From positions 1 through 64,000 of the forward strand of contig CAMOIU010000005.1 in NCBI GenBank assembly GCA_946616295.1: a DNA stretch of 64,000 nucleotides, read 5' to 3'. A model generated the notes under the pieces. That model worked only from the letters and a program-made list of their open reading frames with translations. It ran no database searches and was not told the DNA's origin. Positions 24,688-33,598 of the stretch are shown here, piece after piece; position 1 is the stretch's first letter; the number at the start of each line of letters is the position of its first letter. Source of the stretch: CAG-791 sp002392385. GTDB taxonomy: Bacteria > Bacillota > Clostridia > Lachnospirales > Lachnospiraceae. The translations under genes and the position numbers were made by a program.

Positions 24688-27600
24688 ATGGACCTGGCAT
24701 TATCAGGAGGAGAAAAGGGACATAGACCGGAAATCTCGGTGATCGTGCCCGTATACCGGACGGAGCAGTATCTGGCCGACTGTCTGGACAGCATATTGTG
24801 CTGCCGCTCCATACCCCTGGAGGTGATCGTGATCGACGACGGCTCGCCCGACAGGGCGGCGGACGTCTGCCGCCGATACGCGGACAGGGACCGGCGGGTC
24901 CGGCTGCTTACCAATGAAGAGAATAGGGGGCTCCTGCGGACCAGGCTCAGTGGGGTGCGGGAGGCCAGGGGACGGTTCGTGGCCTTTGTGGACAGCGACG
25001 ACCGGGTGGGAGCGGGCTTTCTGGAAGCCCTTTATGACGAGATCACCAGGACCGGCGCTGACATTGCCGTGGGAAGAACGGTCCGTGTGACCGGGGACAG
25101 GAAGGTCCTGTACACCCTCCACGAGGCCCTTCTGCCCCAGACCCTGTGGGACGGCGCGGAGACCAGGAAGGCCTTCTACGAGCAGGAGGGTCGGAATTAT
25201 GCCTGGCACACCATCTGGAATAAGTTGTATAGAAAGAATTGCTGGGAGGCCAGCCTGCGCTGGTTTGAGAACGCCGACCGCAGGATCACCATGAATGAGG
25301 ACCTCTGTCTGTCCTTTCAGATCTTTGCTCAGTCCCCGTCCATGTGCGCGGCCTTTGCCTCACCCTACTATTACTGCGCCAGACCTGAGGCGGCGACTTC
25401 AGTGGACAGGGACGGGAGCGGGGGCCTTCTGGATAAGCTTGCGTCGGTCTGCGCCGCCTTTGAAGAGGCGGAAGGCTTCCTGCGGGATGTTCTGCGGGAG
25501 GATCCGGACAGGCAGGCCTTGCTGGGGCACTTCCTGGGCTGCAGACACTACTATGGAAAGCTCTGGAAGCAGATCATGGGCGGAAGGCTCCTGTCGGATC
25601 CCCAGAGGCAGTATGCCCGGTCCCTCCTGGAGAAACTGGCGGGGGATCCGGCAGGAGAAGAGGATGCCCATAAGCCGGGACAAGTTTTTCTTCCCGGCTA
25701 TTGTGAGCGGCTGCAGGTCCCCTTCCGCGGCAGGACGGACTATCTGGAGACCAGGATCCGGGAGGGGAGCGAGACCTGCGTCAGCTTCGACCTCTATGAC
25801 ACCCTGATCATGCGGCCTTTTGCCAGGCCGGAGGACCTCTTCCGGCTCATGGATGAGGCCTATGGGAGACTGACCGGCTCTCCGGCTGCCTTCCACGCCC
25901 TCAGGACCGCGGCGGAGGAGAGATGCAGGGCCGCCATGTACCAAAAGAGAGGCTACCGGGATGTGACGCTGGAGGAGATCTACCGCCGGCTGCAGGCGGA
26001 CTATGGTATCAGCCCGGCAGTCATCGAGGCCATGAAGGAGACGGAGATGCAGCTGGAGCTGCGGTATGCCATGCCCCGGGAGACAGGCCGCCGGCTCCTG
26101 CGGACAGCGGTCAACGCCGGCAGGAGAGTGGTCCTGGTGACAGACATGTATCTGCCGCGTCCGCTCTTGTACTCCATTCTGGAGAAATGCGGGATCGGGC
26201 AGACCCTGCCCCTCTATATCTCCGCGGAGGAGAGACAGCTGAAGAGAGACGGCCGCCTCTTCCGCGTGATGCTGGGCAGGGAAGGCCTGCGCGGCGAGGA
26301 GGTCCTCCATATCGGGGACAACTGGCAGGCGGATGTCGTGGGCGCCCAGAAGGCCGCCCTGCATACCCTCTATTTCCCTTTTGCCGCTGACGCCTCCTCC
26401 GGGAGAGTGGCGGACCTGCCGGCTCTCAGAAGGAGCCTGTTCGGAGAGAAGGCGGCGGGCAGGCGGGTCTATGCCAGGGCGCTGCGCGATCCGGGATTCG
26501 CCTCCGCCAGGGCTCTGGCGGTGAACCGTTACTGGGACGATCCCTACAGAGACCTTCCGGCGGCAGAGGGCTGCGGCGGCGATCCTTTCTATCTGGGCTA
26601 CTGTCTGCTGGGCCCCCTCCTTCTGGGGACTCTGCGGGGGATCCTGGAGGAGGCAGACAAGAGGGGAGCCCGGGAGGTGGTCTTTCTCGAGAGAGACGCG
26701 GATCTCTTCCTGCGGGCCATGAAGATCCTGGGGGAATATGTGCCGGAGATCCCCCTCTGCCGAGGACTCCCCTTGTCGAGAGGGATCCTCCTCCCCTGGA
26801 TGGTCAGTGACAAGGATACCTTTGCCGCCCTGCCCATCGCCGCGGCCAACCACAGTCCGGCCTCCCTCGCCGGGCTTCTGCGGCCTGTCTGCGGAGCGGC
26901 CGGGGAGGAGAGCCCGGCTGCCGGCACCGGGGAGAGGGGAGACAGGCATGAACTGCCCTTCGTGACCGCGGAGGAAAGCCTTGGCTTTCTGTCCGCCTTC
27001 CGGGAGACGGTCTATGACGCGGAGTGTCATGGACGGCGCAGGAAGGTCTGTGCCGGATACCTTAAGGATCTTCATGAAGATTCCCTGCTCTTTGACATCG
27101 GCTACAGCGGCCGCATACCGGAAGCTGTCTGCCGTGCCGCGGGCAGGAGGATACCGGCCCTCTTTCTGCTGGGAGAGCCTGATCTTCCCTATAAGAGGAT
27201 CAGTGACAGCGGCCGGGTCCTGCCGGTCACGGTGCTGCTGCCCTCGGCGGATCCGACTTCCGGTCCCCTTCTGGAATTCTTCTGTACTGCCGGCGGCGGT
27301 CCCTTTACCGGACTGACGTCCGCGGGGGAACCTGTGACCGGACAGTCAGCGGAATGTACGGAGGGCAATATGGTGCGCCTGGCGGTGCAGAAGGCCGCAC
27401 TCAATTACGTCAGAGACTGGTGCCGCCTATACGGGGAGAGAAGCGCGGACTGTCTGCCCGCCTGCAGCGCGGCGGCCCTGCCGGCCCTTGACTTTCTGGA
27501 GCATTTTCCGGAGTCCGCGGAGGACCGCATGCTGATGGAGGCCTGCGGGATCGACGACAGTATCCACGCTGCCATGGCAAGGGTCCCCCTGCTGTCCCTC

Positions 27601-27819
27601 TACAAGGGGGAAGAGGCCTTTCCTGACAGTCCGCCCGCCGGCAGCAGGAGTCCGGCGGAGAGAATACGCGGCTATGTGGGGAGATCCCTTCCGGTCAGGG
27701 CCTGCCGCCTGCTGCGGGAGGACCCGGCGGCTGCTTTTGAGAAGCTGAAAAGGCGGGGCATCCACCTGACGGCCCGCCTGCTGGCATACAGATCGAGGGA
27801 TCAGGAGGCCGGAATATGA
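24688..27819 (+). CDS. Multidomain protein: GT2 glycosyltransferase, HAD phosphatase-like domain and C-terminal unknown domain
   Basis: The 1043-residue protein has three modules. Residues about 15-230 are a GT-A family 2 glycosyltransferase (ISVIVPVYRTEQYL, VIVIDDGSPD, VDSDDR as the DXD-like site). Residues about 363-560 are a HAD fold with FDLYDTL, VLVTDMYLP and HIGDNWQAD, so the nucleophile and Mg ligands are present. From about 620 a further module carries EVVFLERDADLF and, near 800, LLFDIGYSGRIPEA. This third module is clearly related to the protein at 29258-30352. No membrane segment is obvious. It probably adds a sugar and perhaps acts on a phosphate in glycan assembly. The start abuts the methyltransferase stop; AGGAGG lies within 20 bases upstream. 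Confidence 0.85.
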   Translation: MDLALSGGEKGHRPEISVIVPVYRTEQYLADCLDSILCCRSIPLEVIVIDDGSPDRAADVCRRYADRDRRVRLLTNEENRGLLRTRLSGVREARGRFVAFVDSDDRVGAGFLEALYDEITRTGADIAVGRTVRVTGDRKVLYTLHEALLPQTLWDGAETRKAFYEQEGRNYAWHTIWNKLYRKNCWEASLRWFENADRRITMNEDLCLSFQIFAQSPSMCAAFASPYYYCARPEAATSVDRDGSGGLLDKLASVCAAFEEAEGFLRDVLREDPDRQALLGHFLGCRHYYGKLWKQIMGGRLLSDPQRQYARSLLEKLAGDPAGEEDAHKPGQVFLPGYCERLQVPFRGRTDYLETRIREGSETCVSFDLYDTLIMRPFARPEDLFRLMDEAYGRLTGSPAAFHALRTAAEERCRAAMYQKRGYRDVTLEEIYRRLQADYGISPAVIEAMKETEMQLELRYAMPRETGRRLLRTAVNAGRRVVLVTDMYLPRPLLYSILEKCGIGQTLPLYISAEERQLKRDGRLFRVMLGREGLRGEEVLHIGDNWQADVVGAQKAALHTLYFPFAADASSGRVADLPALRRSLFGEKAAGRRVYARALRDPGFASARALAVNRYWDDPYRDLPAAEGCGGDPFYLGYCLLGPLLLGTLRGILEEADKRGAREVVFLERDADLFLRAMKILGEYVPEIPLCRGLPLSRGILLPWMVSDKDTFAALPIAAANHSPASLAGLLRPVCGAAGEESPAAGTGERGDRHELPFVTAEESLGFLSAFRETVYDAECHGRRRKVCAGYLKDLHEDSLLFDIGYSGRIPEAVCRAAGRRIPALFLLGEPDLPYKRISDSGRVLPVTVLLPSADPTSGPLLEFFCTAGGGPFTGLTSAGEPVTGQSAECTEGNMVRLAVQKAALNYVRDWCRLYGERSADCLPACSAAALPALDFLEHFPESAEDRMLMEACGIDDSIHAAMARVPLLSLYKGEEAFPDSPPAGSRSPAERIRGYVGRSLPVRACRLLREDPAAAFEKLKRRGIHLTARLLAYRSRDQEAGI

Positions 27820-29261
27820 ACAGAGAGGTATTGCCTGAGGGCTGTCTGGTCGGCGGCCGCTACAGGATCATGACGACGCTCGGGAGCGGGAGCTCCGGCG
27901 TGATCTATAAGGTGACGGACCTGCGTCTGCGGGGCACAGCCGCCCTGAAGGAATTCTTCCCCGCGGGCAAGGCGGCCCGCGGGGAGGCCGGGAGGGTCTG
28001 CTTCCCGGGCATGAAGGAAGAAGAGGTCCGCGGCATGCTGCACGCCTTTGTGCAGGAGGCGGCGGGACTGGCCGCGCTCCGGGAGGTCAGGGGCCTTCCC
28101 AGGGTATCCGACACCTTCGAGGACATGGGGACGGCCTATATCGTCATGTCCTTTCTGGGCGGCCTTACCCTCCGGGAGGAGCTGGCCCTGCGGGGCGGTG
28201 TCCTCTCGCCCCGGGAGGCCGCGGAGATCCTCCTGCCCCTGGCGGAAACGCTGGCGGACATGCACGCCCACGGCTATCTGCACAGGGACATTTCTCCAGA
28301 CAATATACTGATCCTGGACAGCGGCCGGCCCTGTCTCCTGGACCTGGGTTCCTGTGAGGATGAATACGTGATGACAGGCGGGGCCAGAACAGTCAATGAA
28401 GGCTTCTCGCCCTATGAGCTCTACTTCGCGGAGGGCAGGACCGGACCATGGACGGACGTGTATGCCCTGGGAGCCATACTCTATCTCTGCCTATGCGGGA
28501 CGGCGCCGCCCTCCGCCTGGGCCAGACGGGAGGGCAGGCCCCTGTTCACCTCCGCGGTAGGCCGCGGGGCTTTTCTGATGCCGGTCATCGAGAAGGCCAT
28601 GGCGGAGGAACCGTCAAGACGCTACCCGTCGGCAGCCGCCTTTGCCCGGGCCCTGCGGGAAGCCCTGGAGAGAAAACGCCGGGGCATGACCATGCTCAGC
28701 ACCCTGGCCGCCTGCGCGGCCCTTATGTGTCTGATACTGACCACCGGTTTCTACAGACCGGCGGCCAGGGAGGGAGAGCCGGTCCCGGGCCTGACCGGCA
28801 CCTATGAGATCCGTTCCTGCCTGGACGGGAGCCTGCAGTGGGCCATCTCCCGGGCGGCCGGGTCCGACCGGGGGAGTCTGATCCTCTGGACACAGGTCTG
28901 GGACGCCACCCAGAGGATCAATCTGGAGGAGCAGGCGGAGTCCGGGACCTACCGGATCAGCTGCGGATACGGGGGCAGGGAACTCTATCTGGCAGAAAAA
29001 GGGAAGGATACCTATGCCTTCTCAGAGCTGCGAGAGCAGGAGGCCCCTGTCTTCAGGGTCATTGCCGGCGGCGAGGACACCTTTTTACTGCAGGCGGAAA
29101 ATACCTGGGTCCTGGGGGCAGACAGCGGGGACGGCGGGACAGACGCCCGGGGCCAGCTTGTGCGGGCGGCTCCCTATGACAGCTTCACGGATTCCCGCAG
29201 TGTGCGATGGCTCTTACAGCCGGCAGAGGAAAGGGACGGCGGAGGGGAGCCCGGCCGATGA
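27816..29261 (+). CDS. Membrane Hanks-type Ser/Thr kinase with outside beta-trefoil (ricin-B-like) domain
   Basis: The 481-residue protein starts with a full kinase domain: GSGSSGVIYKV loop, Lys45 (AALKEFF), catalytic HRDISPDN (Asp158, Asn163) and DLG in place of DFG (Asp176), so it should be active. One membrane segment follows (about 292-311). The outer 165 residues (GTYEIRSCLDG..., ...SRSVRWLLQPAE) resemble a ricin-B-type beta-trefoil, a common carbohydrate-binding fold, rather than the PASTA repeats of PrkC. A surface-glycan sensor is a reasonable guess. It overlaps the upstream gene by four bases (ATGA) and the downstream gene by four. Confidence 0.82.
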   Translation: MNREVLPEGCLVGGRYRIMTTLGSGSSGVIYKVTDLRLRGTAALKEFFPAGKAARGEAGRVCFPGMKEEEVRGMLHAFVQEAAGLAALREVRGLPRVSDTFEDMGTAYIVMSFLGGLTLREELALRGGVLSPREAAEILLPLAETLADMHAHGYLHRDISPDNILILDSGRPCLLDLGSCEDEYVMTGGARTVNEGFSPYELYFAEGRTGPWTDVYALGAILYLCLCGTAPPSAWARREGRPLFTSAVGRGAFLMPVIEKAMAEEPSRRYPSAAAFARALREALERKRRGMTMLSTLAACAALMCLILTTGFYRPAAREGEPVPGLTGTYEIRSCLDGSLQWAISRAAGSDRGSLILWTQVWDATQRINLEEQAESGTYRISCGYGGRELYLAEKGKDTYAFSELREQEAPVFRVIAGGEDTFLLQAENTWVLGADSGDGGTDARGQLVRAAPYDSFTDSRSVRWLLQPAEERDGGGEPGR

Positions 29262-30352
29262 GAAGGGGGCAGACAGAGAACTTCTCCTTCCGCATATTCG
29301 GCGCGGAGATCTGGGGACCCCTTCTGGCGGATCTCTGCCGCTGGCTCATGGAGGAGACAGCCGCTGACGGTGTGGAGGAGCTGTATTTTGTCTCCAGGGA
29401 CGCCTACATGCTCTACTGTCTTTACAGAGCCTGCGCCGGACCTGCCAGTCCCGCCGCCTATTATCTGGAGATCTCCAGAAGATCCCTGGGCATGGAGGAG
29501 AGCAGGGAGAATGATGGCATAGGAGCGGAATGTCCCCCGGATGCCATAGGCTATCTGCAGTCATTCCCGCGCCGGGGAAGGTGCGGGATCGTGGATATCG
29601 GCTGGCACGGAAGCATTCCGGACAGGATCCTCCCCTGGTTTCCGGGAGACGGCGGAAGGCTCACTGTCTATCTGGTGGGCTATAGGGGAAGCAGGCGCAG
29701 GGCGGGCGGAAGACTTTGTTTCCGCTCTTATCTGAGCCGGCGGGAGAGCCTGTGTTCAGAGGCCTTTGTCGGTCTCTGGGAGCTTCTGATGATGGAGGAC
29801 CGGGGCCGTCCCGCCGCCTACCGGCAGGCCGGGGACAGTTGGATGCCCATCAGGACCTTCCATATACCCTGCGGCACGGTCCGGGCCCCGGCCGGGAACA
29901 CAGAGGAGGCCAGAGGGAACTGGCTGCTGCTGAGATTGACGGCCCTGTACAGGGCCTTTACCATCCTGCACCGGGAGGGGTCTGCCGCCGTCAGGCAGGG
30001 AGGGACCGGGGCCAGGAGACGCTTCCTGCGCCTGGGGACCAGACCCGCCCCGCACGAAGTCAGGGCCCTGGGCAGGTATCTCTTCTGTGACGGCGGGACC
30101 TGGGGCCCGCTGGCCATGCCCGCGGCCTTTTCTGTATACCGGAGGTGTCCCTCCCTTTTCAGAGAGGATTATCACAGGTCCCGGTGGAAGAGCGGATTCC
30201 TCTGCGGCCTTCTGGGGAGCCGGTCCGCGGGCATGCCGCTGTGGTACCTGCTGAGATTGGCGGGGAGAACTGCGAAAAGGTTCTCTAAACGTCATAAACT
30301 TGGTATAATCGTAGGGGTAAAGAGTGAGACTACCTTTTCCTGGGGGGAATGA
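29258..30352 (+). CDS. Protein of unknown function, related to the third domain of the GT2-HAD protein
   Basis: The 364-residue product has no recognised family name. Its first 130 residues align by eye with the third module of the protein at 24688-27819: WGPLLADLCRWL against LGPLLLGTLRGIL, ELYFVSRDAYML against EVVFLERDADLF, and GIVDIGWHGSIPD against LFDIGYSGRIPE. The conserved R-D and D-I-G-(W/Y)-x-(G)-x-I-P residues suggest an enzyme active site. There is no signal peptide. ATG 29258 overlaps the kinase stop (ATGA), with GGAGGGGAG upstream. Context points to glycan processing; the reaction is unknown. Confidence 0.78.
   Translation: MRRGQTENFSFRIFGAEIWGPLLADLCRWLMEETAADGVEELYFVSRDAYMLYCLYRACAGPASPAAYYLEISRRSLGMEESRENDGIGAECPPDAIGYLQSFPRRGRCGIVDIGWHGSIPDRILPWFPGDGGRLTVYLVGYRGSRRRAGGRLCFRSYLSRRESLCSEAFVGLWELLMMEDRGRPAAYRQAGDSWMPIRTFHIPCGTVRAPAGNTEEARGNWLLLRLTALYRAFTILHREGSAAVRQGGTGARRRFLRLGTRPAPHEVRALGRYLFCDGGTWGPLAMPAAFSVYRRCPSLFREDYHRSRWKSGFLCGLLGSRSAGMPLWYLLRLAGRTAKRFSKRHKLGIIVGVKSETTFSWGE
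30281..30309 (+). promoter_or_regulatory. Probable promoter of the 847-residue repeat protein
   Basis: A clear TATAAT box with TTCTCT 17 bp upstream, lying inside the 3' end of the preceding gene. The -35 match is weak. Confidence 0.55.
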
Positions 30353-30403
30353 GCGATCAGACCTTTGGGGACAGGATCTGTGAGGAAAAGAGGCGGGCAG
30401 TTT

Positions 30404-32947
30404 ATGAACGATGCAGATTATCAGAAACTAACAGAGCGCTGTGCATCCATCATCCGGGCGGCGGCTTCCGGAACAGGCAGGGACGCCGCGGGTCTTGCGG
30501 AGTCTCCGGTCAGATTCCTGAGCAGACTGCCGGAAGAGGAGAGAATCTATCTTCTGGCGTTTCTGGAGGCCTATATCGCGGCGGAGACGGAGAATGCGGA
30601 GAGCTTTCAGCAGGACCTGATCATGGCGGTCAATGAATTTCTGATGGAACGCTCCTCCCTGTCTGTCCGCATGCTCAACCTCTGGGTCAAGGAGCCGGTC
30701 TTCGATTCCCTGCGGGATACCGGGACCTGGATCGGCCGCAGATACAGCACGGCGGTGCGGGACCTGCGCGAGAATATGCAGTTCGACGGAGACAATACCG
30801 CCGCGGGCATCATCCAGATCCGGAACTGGTGCACCTCTGTATGCCGGGATCTGATCGAGGAACGGAGCGGCCTGCCCCCCAAGCTGGAAAGGCACGCAGC
30901 TGTTTTCCGCAACCTGTCCTTCCGTGAGGATCCCCTCCTCTATCTGCAGAGCATCCGTGAGGAGGAGAGGCGCAGGACCCTGCTGATCCCCGCCGCCATC
31001 CTCCTGCAGAGCAAGGGACGGGACATCCCGGCCCTGTTTTCCGGCGGCCGCAGAGAGCTGATCGAAACGACCCTTCTGATGAACCGCTACTGCAAGTATC
31101 CGGAGGATACGGAGCTGCAGACCCGTCTGCTCCTGTCCTTCTTCAGGATGGACGCGGCCGACTTCACCTCGGAGAGGACCAGGCACTTCTTCTTCAACGA
31201 GCGGATCCGCTATGCCGCCTACGCCTGGAATACGGGGCTGAGCGGCTGCCGGCGCCAGATCCTGCAGCTGTTTGACAAGATCCGGGATCTGTTCGAGGTC
31301 TTTCCCGAGGATCTGGACGAGCCCAGTCCGGCTCTGCTGCAGCAGGACGAGGCCATTCTGAACATTCCCGCCTTCGGCCAGGACCCTGTGGCCTTCCTGC
31401 GCACTTCCATGAAGGTCCCGCAGACCGTGCATCTCCTCCTTATGCTGTCCGCCTCCCAGTACGGACCCAGGGAGGCCATGCTGCGGGCGGCCATTCTGGG
31501 AGACGCCGTGTCCGCCTCCGACTCAGAGGCTCTGGAGCGGGCCTCCGCCCTGACAGGTATTCCCGCTGAGGACGAGGCTTCCTTTGCCCGTACCCTGGGC
31601 AGCCACATCCTGCAGACCGCCTCACTCTGGAAATGGAACAAGCAGGACTGCAGGAAGAAGACCAAGAAAAACTGGGCCGCCTACGAGGAGGCCTTCGAAA
31701 GGACCTTCCACAGGACCCCTGTGCCGGCCAGGTTCGCCGAGGCGGACGCCCTCATGCGGTCCCAGGAATTCGCGGAGGATCCGGTCTTTGCTGTCCGTCT
31801 GCTCAGGGAGGAGACGCTTTCCGACTGTCTGGGACTCTGCGGTCTGGTGCGGGGCCTGACCCCGGAAGAGGCGGCGGCCAATGCCGACGCCGCGGCTACC
31901 TGGCTGCGGGATCCCAGAAACGAAGAGGCAGCCGGCATCCTGGGCAGGATCAACCGTCTGGACGTCCAGGCGGACGCGGGAGGCAGGCAGCTGGGGAGAA
32001 AGATCCTGGCAGAGCCCTCCCTGCTCTGGTGCTATAACATCTGCGGCGCCGCGGACATGGCCATGGAGAGATTTGAAGAATTCCGCGCGGCCCTGGAGGA
32101 GAGAAGAAGGGCCGAGGGCAAGGAATTCGAACAGGAGCCGGAGGACCTGGAGAGATTCTATAACGATACCGACTTCCAGCAGGATCCATGCGGCTACCTG
32201 TGTGATATGACGGAACTGAATTCCCGAAGACTGTTGCTGTACGCGGGACGGGCCAAGGGACTGTCCCCCAAGGCGGCCATCGGTGTCTCCACCCTCTTTT
32301 CTGAAATGCTCCGCTGCCCCAATGACGGTATCCGCCACAGGCTGGATGTCCTCTTCTCGACAGAATGCCTGGACGATGAGGAGAGGTGCGAGCTGATCAG
32401 CGTATATCTCCAGCAGGAGGACGCCCCGGAGACAGGCGGGAAGAGGCCCGGCTGGACAGCCTACAGAAATATGTTCGACCGCCAGCTCCTGTGGGAACAG
32501 AAGAATCACTGGGAGCTGAATACGGTCAATGTCAATAAGCTCTACGCCTACTGCGTGCACGCGGAGACGGGAGACGCGGCGGAGGCTCCGGAAGTCTCCG
32601 CTGCCGGTCCGGAGGAGTTCGACCTCCAGAGGCTCTACGGCGACAGGGTGGTGACGATCCTTCGCTGCATGGCCGGACAGCTGGAGGTGGTCCATGCAGC
32701 CTGCAGAGGAGAGGAGGAGGTTCGGTTCGCCATGTCTGAGCTCCGCTATGCCGCCTCCGCCGAGGGAGAGCCCAGGCCCTGGACCCAGGACGACAGGGAT
32801 GTCCGCACGCTGTGGAGAATGGCGATGCAGGCGGAGATCCTGCCGCCCACGGGAAGAGAACGGCCGGATGACCCTGATACAGAGTATCTGGACCTGCAGC
32901 CGGGGGTGACGCTACACGCAATACCTGTCCTTTATAATGCCGGATAA
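30404..32947 (+). CDS. Large helical repeat protein of unknown function (847 residues)
   Basis: I do not recognise this protein. It is soluble, rich in Leu, Arg and Glu, and predicted almost wholly helical. It contains a degenerate internal repeat marked by F-x-x-D-P-x-x-(Y/F)-L: FREDPLLYL (residue 173), FGQDPVAFL (324), FAEDPVFAV (456) and FQQDPCGYL (591), with a fifth likely copy at SPVRFLSRL (34). Spacing is 132-151 residues, and each is followed by a helix pair with R/E-rich then LL motifs. Preceding W/F-x-x-Y/F-x4-F-x-R stretches also recur. An alpha-solenoid scaffold is the best guess. ATG 30404 has GAGG ten bases upstream. It follows the glycan operon but has its own -10 box. Confidence 0.75.
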   Translation: MNDADYQKLTERCASIIRAAASGTGRDAAGLAESPVRFLSRLPEEERIYLLAFLEAYIAAETENAESFQQDLIMAVNEFLMERSSLSVRMLNLWVKEPVFDSLRDTGTWIGRRYSTAVRDLRENMQFDGDNTAAGIIQIRNWCTSVCRDLIEERSGLPPKLERHAAVFRNLSFREDPLLYLQSIREEERRRTLLIPAAILLQSKGRDIPALFSGGRRELIETTLLMNRYCKYPEDTELQTRLLLSFFRMDAADFTSERTRHFFFNERIRYAAYAWNTGLSGCRRQILQLFDKIRDLFEVFPEDLDEPSPALLQQDEAILNIPAFGQDPVAFLRTSMKVPQTVHLLLMLSASQYGPREAMLRAAILGDAVSASDSEALERASALTGIPAEDEASFARTLGSHILQTASLWKWNKQDCRKKTKKNWAAYEEAFERTFHRTPVPARFAEADALMRSQEFAEDPVFAVRLLREETLSDCLGLCGLVRGLTPEEAAANADAAATWLRDPRNEEAAGILGRINRLDVQADAGGRQLGRKILAEPSLLWCYNICGAADMAMERFEEFRAALEERRRAEGKEFEQEPEDLERFYNDTDFQQDPCGYLCDMTELNSRRLLLYAGRAKGLSPKAAIGVSTLFSEMLRCPNDGIRHRLDVLFSTECLDDEERCELISVYLQQEDAPETGGKRPGWTAYRNMFDRQLLWEQKNHWELNTVNVNKLYAYCVHAETGDAAEAPEVSAAGPEEFDLQRLYGDRVVTILRCMAGQLEVVHAACRGEEEVRFAMSELRYAASAEGEPRPWTQDDRDVRTLWRMAMQAEILPPTGRERPDDPDTEYLDLQPGVTLHAIPVLYNAG

Positions 32948-32961
32948 TATGAAATTCATTG

Positions 32962-32990
32962 TTTACAGAACGGCTGTGAATCCCTATAAT
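32962..32990 (+). promoter_or_regulatory. Promoter of the GNAT gene
   Basis: TTTACA, 17-bp spacer, TATAAT, 50 bases before the start codon. Confidence 0.85.
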
Positions 32991-33040
32991 GACTTGCAGA
33001 TTCGTGAGCTTTTTGTTTTTCTATCCATGAGGGCACAGCT

Positions 33041-33520
33041 ATGATGATCCGGAGAGCAGAGGAGAGGGACATTCCTGTAATCCTGCAGCTTCTTGAGCAG
33101 GTAAATATGGTACATCACAGGGCAAGGCCGGATCTCTTCAACGGCCCCGCCACCAAATATAACGCCGGGCAGCTGGCCGACATCTTCAGGGACGATACCC
33201 GCCCGGTCTTTGTGGCCGTGGATACGGAAGACGGTCAGGAAAGGGTTCTGGGACACTGCTTCTGCGTCTACGAGATCCAGGAGGAGACACCTCTGCGCAC
33301 GGCCATCAGGACACTCTATATCGATGATATCAGTGTGGACGAGAAGTGCCGCGGCAGAAAGGTGGGGACCGCCCTCTACGACCACGCCGTGGAGACCGCC
33401 CGCCGGACAGGGTGCTATAATATCACCCTCCATGTCTGGGAAGGCAATGACACGGCCAGAAAGTTCTATGACAATCTCGGCATGAAGGTACAGTTCACCT
33501 CCATGGAGACGATACTCTGA
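33041..33520 (+). CDS. GNAT-family N-acetyltransferase
   Basis: The 159-residue product has the GNAT core: an N-terminal MIRRAEERDIPVI strand-helix, the central LYIDDISVDEKCRGRKVGTAL with the acetyl-CoA pyrophosphate loop (RGRKVG), and the closing N-D-T-A-R-K-F-Y-D-N-L-G-M motif. It moves an acetyl group from acetyl-CoA to an amine; the substrate cannot be told. It has its own promoter and weak terminator-like CCGTCC/GGACGG hairpin about 30 bases after the stop. Confidence 0.88.
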   Translation: MMIRRAEERDIPVILQLLEQVNMVHHRARPDLFNGPATKYNAGQLADIFRDDTRPVFVAVDTEDGQERVLGHCFCVYEIQEETPLRTAIRTLYIDDISVDEKCRGRKVGTALYDHAVETARRTGCYNITLHVWEGNDTARKFYDNLGMKVQFTSMETIL

Positions 33521-33598
33521 TTCCCACGGGGATCGGCAGAAGCATTAACGGCCGTCCTCAGCCGGACGGTTTCAGACAGGAAGGAGAAACGCGGGAAT

